A DNA stretch of 64,000 nt from Aureivirga sp. CE67 (lineage in GTDB: Bacteria; Bacteroidota; Bacteroidia; Flavobacteriales; Flavobacteriaceae): the NCBI RefSeq assembly GCF_015767245.1, contig NZ_JADOTV010000004.1:124001-188000 (forward strand), in the 5' to 3' direction. Under the pieces are notes generated by a model. It saw only the letters and a list, made by a program, of their open reading frames with translations, had not been told where the DNA came from and searched no databases. The position numbers were made by a program, and so were the translations under genes. Below are positions 19,050 through 26,487 of the stretch, piece by piece. The first letter of the stretch is position 1, and each line of letters opens with the position of its first letter.

Positions 19050-19865
19050 TTATACAGCTACATCATACTCACGAAGAGCATCATTTAGCGAAGTTTTTTT
19101 GTTTGTTGACTCTTTACGAGTTCCGATAATTAAAGCACAAGGAACGTTGTATTCTCCTGCAGCAAATTTCTTAGTGTAACTTCCAGGAATTACCACAGAT
19201 CTTGGAGGAACATATCCTTTTCTTTCTACTGGCTCGTCTCCTGTAACGTCAATAATTTTTGTACTAGCAGTTAATACTACATTTGCTCCTAAAACAGCTT
19301 CTTTTCCAACACGAACTCCTTCAACAACGATACATCTAGATCCGATAAAAGCATCATCTTCAATGATTACTGGAGCAGCTTGTAAAGGCTCTAAAACTCC
19401 ACCAATTCCAACTCCACCACTCAAGTGAACGTTTTTACCAATCTGCGCACAACTTCCTACAGTTGCCCAAGTATCTACCATTGTTCCTTCAGAAACATAT
19501 GCTCCGATATTTACATAACTTGGCATTAAGATAGTACCAGAAGAAATATAAGCTCCATGTCTTGCAACAGCATTAGGAACTACACGAATTCCTTTTTCTT
19601 TATAGTTAGTTTTTAAAGGAATTTTATCGTGATATTCGAAAATTCCAGCTTCTAAAGTTTCCATTTTTTGAATTGGGAAATAAAGAACTACAGCTTTTTT
19701 TACCCATTCATTCACTTGCCAATCATCACCATTTGGTTCCGCAACTCTTAATTCTCCGCTATCTAATAAATCAATAACTTTTCTGATAGCATCTTGAGTC
19801 TCAGTAGAACTTAATAATTCTCTGTTATCCCAAGCATTTTCAATAATGTTCTGTAAGTTTTTCAT
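19050..19865 (-). CDS. dapD: 2,3,4,5-tetrahydropyridine-2,6-dicarboxylate N-succinyltransferase
   Basis: This 271-residue left-handed beta-helix acyltransferase acts in the succinylase branch of lysine/meso-diaminopimelate synthesis. Hexapeptide-type turns run from about residue 100 to 220 (VVPNAVARHGAYI, GTILMPSYVNIGAYV, GSCAQIGKNVHLSGGVGIGG). The C-terminal segment PRSVVIPGSYTKKFAAGEY is diagnostic. It is a single gene with a -7 box upstream and a terminator downstream. Confidence 0.96.
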   Translation of the reverse strand: MKNLQNIIENAWDNRELLSSTETQDAIRKVIDLLDSGELRVAEPNGDDWQVNEWVKKAVVLYFPIQKMETLEAGIFEYHDKIPLKTNYKEKGIRVVPNAVARHGAYISSGTILMPSYVNIGAYVSEGTMVDTWATVGSCAQIGKNVHLSGGVGIGGVLEPLQAAPVIIEDDAFIGSRCIVVEGVRVGKEAVLGANVVLTASTKIIDVTGDEPVERKGYVPPRSVVIPGSYTKKFAAGEYNVPCALIIGTRKESTNKKTSLNDALREYDVAV

Positions 19866-19884
19866 CAGTTATATTAATTTGAAG

Positions 19885-19892
19885 CAAAGATA
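19885..19892 (-). promoter_or_regulatory. Candidate -7 box TATCTTTG for dapD
   Basis: Exact TAnnTTTG match 20 bases upstream of the dapD ATG. Confidence 0.45.
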
Positions 19893-19980
19893 AAAAAAAT
19901 GAGTTGTAATAGTAGAGAAGTCAAGGAAAAGCAACAAATTGATTAATTTGTAAAATAATATATTTTTTAAGTTAAATTAT

Positions 19981-20832
19981 TTAGTCTTTTTTATGTATTG
20001 AATGGAAAGCTTCTCTTGTCAAATCTTTTCTACTTTTTCCAAAAGTTTTAAAATCCAAACTATCATTTGCCTGAATATTTGTAGCAAAATAATAGATGTC
20101 ATTTTTGTCTGAAATAGAACCTACATACCAACCATTATAAATATTATTATGATGTGATAATCCAGTTTTTGCTTTTATTGTGGAAGCTATATCTGAATTA
20201 GATACTTGCATAATAGCATTTAATTGGTCAAAAGTTTTTTCTGAAATAGGTAGTTTTTTTTCGAATAAACGAGATAAAAACTCAATTTGCTCCATTTGTG
20301 AAATCTTAGAATTACCTACTAACCAAAAATTGGTAAGATTTTCTTCAGAAACATCCATTCCTGGATAATTTATTTTTTTCAAATATTGATTCATTCTTTT
20401 TTCTCCAATTCTTCCTGCAACTTCTTGATAACACGGAACACAAGAAACCTGAAAAGCTTCTTTTAAAGTCAAATCTTTTTCCCAAGATTTGAATCTTCTT
20501 TTCTCTCCATTCCATTTAAAAACAGTGGTGTCAGAGATTACTCCAGTTTCTAAACCAATGATTGTGTTTGGAATTTTGAAAGTAGAAGCAGGGAGATGTT
20601 TTTTCTTCGTCCACTTAAAATTATTGGAATAAAAATTAACAGAATTCGGATGGTAAAATAAAACCGAACCTTCAAGATGAAGAGAATCTAAAGTATTTTC
20701 AATAGTAGTATTTGAAATGGGATTGTAAATGTTTTTTTGTTTAATAGTTTCGTTTGTTTTATTTTTTTTAGGAGTTTCACAACTTAATAAAATTAAATAA
20801 ATTAAGAATAAATAATAAAAAGTATTTTTCAT
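19981..20832 (-). CDS. Class D (OXA-type) beta-lactamase-like lipoprotein
   Basis: The 283-residue protein has a lipoprotein signal (LILLSC, Cys18). All core class D motifs are present: STFK at 83-86 (nucleophile Ser and carbamylation-candidate Lys), S-x-V as SCV at 130-132, FWLVGNSKIS at 169-178, KTG at 222-224 and WYVG at 235-238. The usual YGN motif reads YPG (156-158). It is a standalone penicillinase-type domain with no BlaR1-like membrane and protease part. It could hydrolyse beta-lactams or act as a penicillin-binding hydrolase; resistance is not demonstrated. A TAnnTTTG box lies upstream. Confidence 0.85.
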   Translation of the reverse strand: MKNTFYYLFLIYLILLSCETPKKNKTNETIKQKNIYNPISNTTIENTLDSLHLEGSVLFYHPNSVNFYSNNFKWTKKKHLPASTFKIPNTIIGLETGVISDTTVFKWNGEKRRFKSWEKDLTLKEAFQVSCVPCYQEVAGRIGEKRMNQYLKKINYPGMDVSEENLTNFWLVGNSKISQMEQIEFLSRLFEKKLPISEKTFDQLNAIMQVSNSDIASTIKAKTGLSHHNNIYNGWYVGSISDKNDIYYFATNIQANDSLDFKTFGKSRKDLTREAFHSIHKKD

Positions 20833-20862
20833 TTGGTTGGTTTTTTAAGGATTTAAACGAAT

Positions 20863-20870
20863 CAAAATTA
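20863..20870 (-). promoter_or_regulatory. Candidate -7 box TAATTTTG
   Basis: Exact TAnnTTTG match 31 bases upstream of the class D beta-lactamase-like gene. Confidence 0.4.
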
Positions 20871-21002
20871 AATAATTTAATTGTTGGTAAATCGGTTTGA
20901 ATAAACTTTTTTGTTAAGAATTATTCCTTTGATGGTTATTTTATTTTTAAGTCATAATTTGCGGCTCAATTATTGAAAATAATTCTCCAAACTATAATTT
21001 TA

Positions 21003-21707
21003 ATGAAACTTAAGAAAGCAAAACTTATTCGAAAATCGCATCGTTATTTAGGACTCTTTTTAGGAGTTCAATTTTTATTTTGGACTATAAGCGGACTTTA
21101 TTTTAGTTGGACAGATATCGATGAAATTCATGGAGATCAATTCAAAAAAGAAAATGTAGAAAAAACGTCTTTTCAGGATTTAATCTCTTTTGAAGATTTA
21201 AACATAAATAATGGAATTAAATCTGTTGAGATTATCGAAATTGACCAGAAACCATATTATTGGATTAATAATAAGCAACTTTTTAATGCTGAAAATGGAA
21301 AAATAAAATCAGGTATCTCTGAAGAAGAAGCTATAAAAGTTGCAAATAGTCGTATTATAGAATCTTTAGAAATAAAAGAAGTAAATGAATTGACAGAAGT
21401 TGGGAAACATCATGAATTTCGTGGTAGAAAACTTCCTGTATTTGCAATTTCTTACAAAGGTAAAGATAACGTGACTGCATATGTTTCAAAAATAAATGGA
21501 AAATTTCTTGGTGTACGCCATGATAATTGGCGAGTCTTTGATTTTTTATGGATGACACATACCATGGATTTTGAAGGAAGAGATAATTTCAATACCCTAA
21601 CACTTCGAATATTTTCTTTATTCGGGCTTTTTACAGTAATAAGTGGTTTTTGGCTTTGGTTTATATCATCTCCGACTATTAGAAGATTTAAGAAAAACAG
21701 AAACTAA
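21003..21707 (+). CDS. PepSY domain membrane protein
   Basis: The ATG at 21003 is chosen over a TTG at 20973. The 234-residue protein starts LKKAKLIRKSHRYLGLFLG, then has a transmembrane helix with WTISGLYFSW, a periplasmic region with a PepSY-like segment (ISEEEAIKVA), and a second helix near the C-terminus (FGLFTVISGFWLWF) ending in basic residues. The RKxHRYLGL/GLYFSW pattern is typical of PepSY-associated two-helix proteins, often linked to iron-uptake reductases. No TonB receptor is adjacent. Confidence 0.8.
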   Translation: MKLKKAKLIRKSHRYLGLFLGVQFLFWTISGLYFSWTDIDEIHGDQFKKENVEKTSFQDLISFEDLNINNGIKSVEIIEIDQKPYYWINNKQLFNAENGKIKSGISEEEAIKVANSRIIESLEIKEVNELTEVGKHHEFRGRKLPVFAISYKGKDNVTAYVSKINGKFLGVRHDNWRVFDFLWMTHTMDFEGRDNFNTLTLRIFSLFGLFTVISGFWLWFISSPTIRRFKKNRN

Positions 21708-21740
21708 ATATTTTTGAGGAGAAGAAAAATAATAAAAATA

Positions 21741-21776
21741 AAAAAAGCATCTGACAATCGAGTAAGATGCTTTTTT
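21741..21776. terminator. Bidirectional intrinsic terminator
   Basis: Stem AAAAAAGCATCT/AGATGCTTTTTT between the convergent PepSY and ELWxxDGT genes. Confidence 0.88.
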
Positions 21777-21794
21777 CGCTGTATCAAATAAATA

Positions 21795-24710
21795 TTAATG
21801 AATTATAATTTTTGAATGTATAGATTTACCATTCGATAAATTCACTTTTAAGAGATAAATTCCAGAATCAAAAGATCTGACATCATAAGTTGTTTCTGAA
21901 ATAGGTTGTTCTATCGTTTTTGTATGAATTAGTTTTCCTTTCAAATCGTAAAATTCGAAATTGGCTAAAGAATTATTTGCTTTAATTTGAATAAAATTCT
22001 TTGTAGGGTTAGGAAATATTTTTACTAATTCCTCAATATGTTCATGTTTTATAGGTTCTTCTACATTTAGAGGTAAGAACTCAGGTTTTGTAATGTAAAG
22101 TTCTGTTCCATTTTCAATTGTAGAAGCTGCAATATAAAGATTGTATTTTGTTTTTCCTAAATCTTCTATTTTAATTGAATTATTTGTATACTCATTATTA
22201 GTAACAATAGGAGTTCTTCCATCAAGAAAATCTTCTTCACTATTATAAAACCACACTTTGTCAGGGTAATTTTCGTTTATATAAACTAGATAATCTTCCA
22301 AGCATAAAATACTTTTGATGTCATTCGCTTCATTTTCTACAATATCTAATAGTTCTACACCTTCATCGTCCACTTTCCAAATTTCTTTCGTATGATCTTC
22401 ATTTGGACCTATTGTAAAAAATATACTTTCTCCACATTCTATAATAGAAGTAATTTTCTCCAATTCTGAATCTATGATTTCAAAATTTAAATGTGTTCCT
22501 TCTTCTGTTCCATTTGTTTCATAAAGTTGAATAATGTCATTTGAATAATCAATAATTGAGAAATGTAATTTATTATCAGAACTTATTAGAGACTGTTTGA
22601 TTCCTGAAAAACCTGTATCAAATGTATGAATCAAATGTTTTGCTTCATTTTCCCAAGAATAGATATGTCCTAAAAAACTAGAACCTACTTCGTTTTGAAA
22701 AAGTAATAATTTGTCATCCAAAGCTCGTAAGTTTTTATTATTTACATCGTTTGAAAGTTCCACTGTACCAGCCGTAGTTCCGTCGCTTTTCCAAAGAGAA
22801 TTTAAACCTCCGTATTTTGATAAAAAGTAAATTTGATCTTCAAAAACTGTAATGTCAAATGGATTGGTATTTTCTGAAATGTCAATGGTTGAAACTGCAT
22901 AAGTTCCTTGTTCTGTACCATCCGTTTTCCAAAGTTGTTTTCCGTTTTCTCCATCTGTTGCAGTAAAATAAAGCGCATTGTTCCAATAAGTAAATTGTTC
23001 TTGATCTTCTTCAATAATCATAGAAGAACCATTTTCAGGATGGATATCCTTTAGTATTTCTGAAGTATTTGTCGAAAGGTTCGTTTTCCAAACTTCTTTT
23101 CCGTAGTCTTCGTGATTTTTTACAAAGAAATATTCATCATTAAGTTTTACACTATTTTTTTCAATAAAAATCGAAGCTTCTTCAAGACTAGTTTCTGTTT
23201 CTCCACATGAAAAAATATCTTGTAATAAATGTCCATAATGATAACCTTCGAAATAAATTTTATCATCAGTGCTTATTAAAAACTCCGGGTCGCTTCCAGC
23301 AGCAACAGAGGTTTCTATACTTAATTTTGTCCCGAAAATAGTTCCGTCTGTTTCCCATATTTCGATTCCAGATTCGTATGTATAAGCATTAAAAAGAGTT
23401 TTTCCTTCAAAAGTAAAAAACTTGGTTCCTGTTACAGCTTTAAGATGACTTGCAAATTCATAAGTTCCTGTAGTAGTCCCATCAGTAGTCCAAAGAGTTT
23501 TTGCAACATTGCTTTCTGGAGAGTTTTTAGAAAAGAAAAATAATTTATTGTTTAATTCATCTACATGAAACCTATCAATATATATCCCTTTTCCTTCTTC
23601 AGGATTTATGTCTTTTACTAATTGTGTTCCGCTTTCAGTTCCGTTTGTTTTCCAGATTTCTTTTCCATGCTCACCATCATCCATATAGAAAAATACTTGA
23701 TTGTTGAACTCTGTCATTTCTACCTCCAAAGAATCATAAGTTAATGTACCTACTTCATCATTTTCAAAAGTGTAGATATTTTGAGATTCTTCTCCGTTTT
23801 CACTGATTTTCCAAAGTTGGATTTCGTTATTTCTTGCCTGAAGAAAAATTAAATCTTCATTTAGAAGTGTACCATTTAAAATACTTGGAGTATATTGAAT
23901 ATTTCCGTCAAAATCTTTAACTAAAGTTGTTCCAGCAGTTGTACCATCACTTTTCCAGATTTCTCTTTTAGAAGTTTCATTTTTTCCTACAAAATAAAAA
24001 TAATCTTCTCCTTTAATCACATTCATATATTGATACTCATACGATTCTGAATTTGCCCAGGAGTAAACAGCTGCGGTTCCAAGCTCTGTTCCGTCTGTTT
24101 TCCATAAGCTATAACCAATCCCGTCCAAGAGTCCAGTGAAAAAATACAATTCACCATTAAATATGAATTTATTATAGCTTTGCTGATCAGTGATTTTATA
24201 AGTTACTTCAGAGATTCCGTTGGTAGCCCAAGTTCCGTCTTCTTGTGAGAAAATAATTCTGTTATTGAAAGCAATTAAATCCTGATGTTGACCTAAAAAG
24301 ATATTATCATCAACATCTGTAACGATTTCGGTTCCTTCACTAGTTCCGTCGCTTTTATAGAGACAATAATCAAGGTTTTCATTTCGTCCTACAAAAAAAA
24401 GCGTATTATCAAGCATTGTTAAGTTATTTGGTTTAGATCCATCACTGTCAGGGATGATATCTTTGACCAATCGAGTTCCTTCTACTGTTCCGTCCGAAAA
24501 CCAAAGTTCTCTAGAATTGCTAGTATGTCCGCTTGGGTAGGGACCATGATAGCCTGAAAAGTAAAAACCATTATTACATTTTGTAATGTGTAGTGGATAA
24601 AGTCCAGCTCCTTTGTTAATTTCAATGAGTGTTGCAGTAAGTTCTTGTGCATTACTATATAATGTTAAAAAAAGAAGCAGAAATAAAGTTAGGGGGGAAT
24701 GATATTTCAT
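21795..24710 (-). CDS. ELWxxDGT-repeat protein with T9SS type A sorting domain
   Basis: This 971-residue secreted protein has a signal peptide (to about residue 22, YSNAQ). About ten repeats of the form (E)LWxxDGTxxGT follow (for example ELWFSDGTVEGT, IWKSDGTTAGT, LWTTDGTTTGT), each within a roughly 50-90-residue beta-rich unit that probably forms a propeller-like surface domain. The last 75 residues (FPNPTKNFIQI ... GIYLLKVNLSNG) are a type A C-terminal domain that directs export by the T9SS and attachment or release at the cell surface. Several repeats are degenerate (IWKTNGT, LYETNGT). The ligand is unknown. It is transcribed alone. Confidence 0.92.
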   Translation of the reverse strand: MKYHSPLTLFLLLFLTLYSNAQELTATLIEINKGAGLYPLHITKCNNGFYFSGYHGPYPSGHTSNSRELWFSDGTVEGTRLVKDIIPDSDGSKPNNLTMLDNTLFFVGRNENLDYCLYKSDGTSEGTEIVTDVDDNIFLGQHQDLIAFNNRIIFSQEDGTWATNGISEVTYKITDQQSYNKFIFNGELYFFTGLLDGIGYSLWKTDGTELGTAAVYSWANSESYEYQYMNVIKGEDYFYFVGKNETSKREIWKSDGTTAGTTLVKDFDGNIQYTPSILNGTLLNEDLIFLQARNNEIQLWKISENGEESQNIYTFENDEVGTLTYDSLEVEMTEFNNQVFFYMDDGEHGKEIWKTNGTESGTQLVKDINPEEGKGIYIDRFHVDELNNKLFFFSKNSPESNVAKTLWTTDGTTTGTYEFASHLKAVTGTKFFTFEGKTLFNAYTYESGIEIWETDGTIFGTKLSIETSVAAGSDPEFLISTDDKIYFEGYHYGHLLQDIFSCGETETSLEEASIFIEKNSVKLNDEYFFVKNHEDYGKEVWKTNLSTNTSEILKDIHPENGSSMIIEEDQEQFTYWNNALYFTATDGENGKQLWKTDGTEQGTYAVSTIDISENTNPFDITVFEDQIYFLSKYGGLNSLWKSDGTTAGTVELSNDVNNKNLRALDDKLLLFQNEVGSSFLGHIYSWENEAKHLIHTFDTGFSGIKQSLISSDNKLHFSIIDYSNDIIQLYETNGTEEGTHLNFEIIDSELEKITSIIECGESIFFTIGPNEDHTKEIWKVDDEGVELLDIVENEANDIKSILCLEDYLVYINENYPDKVWFYNSEEDFLDGRTPIVTNNEYTNNSIKIEDLGKTKYNLYIAASTIENGTELYITKPEFLPLNVEEPIKHEHIEELVKIFPNPTKNFIQIKANNSLANFEFYDLKGKLIHTKTIEQPISETTYDVRSFDSGIYLLKVNLSNGKSIHSKIIIH

Positions 24711-25070
24711 ACTTTATTATTTGTAAATTTATTGTAAATGTATGAAATAGAAGTTAAAATAAATAAGAATAATTTTAAATAAAAGTTAAAAAATGTCTTA
24801 AAACATATAAAACGTTTATTAAAAACAATCTACATGTTAATAAATAATTACCTTTTAGGTTGATTTTTATTTTGATCAAATATTTCTTGATAAATTTTAA
24901 TTATTATACTAGTTTTTACAAAAAAAAGCACCCTACAAAAAGTAAGATGCTTTTTAAATAAATTCGTAAAATATTTTTTTGGAGTAATTATCAATCAGGG
25001 TCAATATTTATTACATCACAAATTCCATTTTACTTTTTCACACTAAAAACTAGAATCAAAGGCAAATGAA
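24711..25070. other. 360-nt intergenic region with only a terminator recognised
   Basis: This very AT-rich gap lies between the starts of the ELWxxDGT gene and the end of purB. It contains the purB terminator (24923-24956) and a weak -7-like TACATTTA upstream of the ELWxxDGT gene. No ORF or RNA structure beyond that was recognised. Confidence 0.6.
24923..24956 (-). terminator. Intrinsic terminator downstream of purB
   Basis: An imperfect hairpin (AAAAAGCA..CTAC / GTAA..TGCTTTTT) is followed by a U tract in the minus direction, about 115 bases after the purB stop. Confidence 0.6.
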
Positions 25071-26414
25071 TTAGATTCCGGTATAATTACTTGGCGTAAT
25101 TACTTTTAATTCGTTTTTTATTTCGTCTGAAACTTCTAAAGTATCGATAAAGTTCGCAATAGAAGTTTGGTTGATTGTTTCGTTTGTTCTTGTCAATCCT
25201 TTTAGAGCTTCGTAAGGGTTTGGATATCCTTCTCTTCTCAAGATTGTTTGAATCGCTTCAGCAACAACAGCCCAATTATTTTCTAAATCTTGTGCAAACT
25301 TCGCTTCATTGATTAATAATTTATTTAATCCTTTTAAAGTTGCAGCAAATCCGATCATTGTGTGTGCCAAAGGAACTCCAATATTACGTAAAACTGTAGA
25401 ATCCGTTAAATCTCTTTGTAATCTAGAAATTGGAAGTTTTGCAGCCAAATGCTCAAAGATTGCGTTTGCAATTCCCATATTTCCTTCCGAGTTTTCAAAA
25501 TCAATTGGGTTTACTTTATGTGGCATTGCAGAAGAACCAACTTCTCCAGCTTTGATTTTTTGCTTGAAATAATCATTAGAAATATACGTCCAGATATCTC
25601 TGTCTAAATCAATGAAAATCGTGTTGATACGTTTTAAAGCATCAAAAGTAGCAGCAATATGATCGTAATGTTCGATTTGTGTTGTTGGGAAAGAGTGGTG
25701 TAAGTCTAAAATATCTTCTACGAAATGCGTTCCGAAAGCTTTCCAGTCTGTTGTAGGATATGCAACTTTGTGTGCATTGTAGTTTCCTGTTGCTCCACCA
25801 AATTTTGCAGCAAAAGGAATCGTCATCAACTGCGCCATTTGCTCTTGAATACGAACGATGAAAACCTCAAATTCTTTTCCAACACGCGTTGGAGAAGCTG
25901 GTTGTCCGTGTGTTCTTGCAAGCATCGGGATGTCTGCCCACTCATCAGCAAGTTCTTGTAATTTTGCTAAAACATCGTTTAATGCAGGAATATAATCTTG
26001 CTCGATAGCATCTTTTAAAGAAAGCGGAATTGCCGTATTGTTGATATCCTGAGAAGTCAATCCGAAGTGGATAAACTCTTTATATTTTTGTAAGTTTAAA
26101 GCATCAAACTTTTCTTTGATAAAATACTCAACTGCTTTTACATCGTGGTTTGTTACACTCTCGATGTCTTTGATTTTTTGTGCATCTTCTGCAGTAAAGT
26201 TTTTATAAATCTCTCTTAAATCGAAAAATAAAGAAGCGTCAAAATCTTCTAATTGTGGTAAAGGAATTTCGCAAAGCGCGATAAAATATTCGATTTCTAC
26301 TTTTACTCTGTATTTGATTAAAGCTTCTTCCGAAAAATAGTTTGCTAAGTTTTCTACTTTTCCTCTATATCTACCATCAATTGGCGAGATTGCGTTTAGT
26401 TTTGTAAGTGTCAT
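25071..26414 (-). CDS. purB: Adenylosuccinate lyase
   Basis: This 447-residue fumarase/aspartase-superfamily enzyme cleaves SAICAR and adenylosuccinate in purine synthesis. It has MTLTKLNAISPIDGRYRGK (the E. coli-type N-terminus), FGLTSQDINNTA, ARTHGQPASPTRVGKE with the catalytic His, and the signature GSSAMPHKVNPIDFEN near residues 293-308 with the catalytic Ser. Length matches the PurB subgroup of E. coli. A TATTTTTG box lies 27 bases upstream. Confidence 0.97.
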   Translation of the reverse strand: MTLTKLNAISPIDGRYRGKVENLANYFSEEALIKYRVKVEIEYFIALCEIPLPQLEDFDASLFFDLREIYKNFTAEDAQKIKDIESVTNHDVKAVEYFIKEKFDALNLQKYKEFIHFGLTSQDINNTAIPLSLKDAIEQDYIPALNDVLAKLQELADEWADIPMLARTHGQPASPTRVGKEFEVFIVRIQEQMAQLMTIPFAAKFGGATGNYNAHKVAYPTTDWKAFGTHFVEDILDLHHSFPTTQIEHYDHIAATFDALKRINTIFIDLDRDIWTYISNDYFKQKIKAGEVGSSAMPHKVNPIDFENSEGNMGIANAIFEHLAAKLPISRLQRDLTDSTVLRNIGVPLAHTMIGFAATLKGLNKLLINEAKFAQDLENNWAVVAEAIQTILRREGYPNPYEALKGLTRTNETINQTSIANFIDTLEVSDEIKNELKVITPSNYTGI

Positions 26415-26440
26415 TTTTCTGTTGTTGTGTTGAAAAGCAA

Positions 26441-26448
26441 CAAAAATA
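26441..26448 (-). promoter_or_regulatory. Candidate -7 box TATTTTTG for purB
   Basis: Exact TAnnTTTG match 27 bases upstream of the purB ATG. Confidence 0.45.
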
Positions 26449-26487
26449 ATTATTTCTGTTAAAGTGGGGTGGGTTTATTGGATTTAT

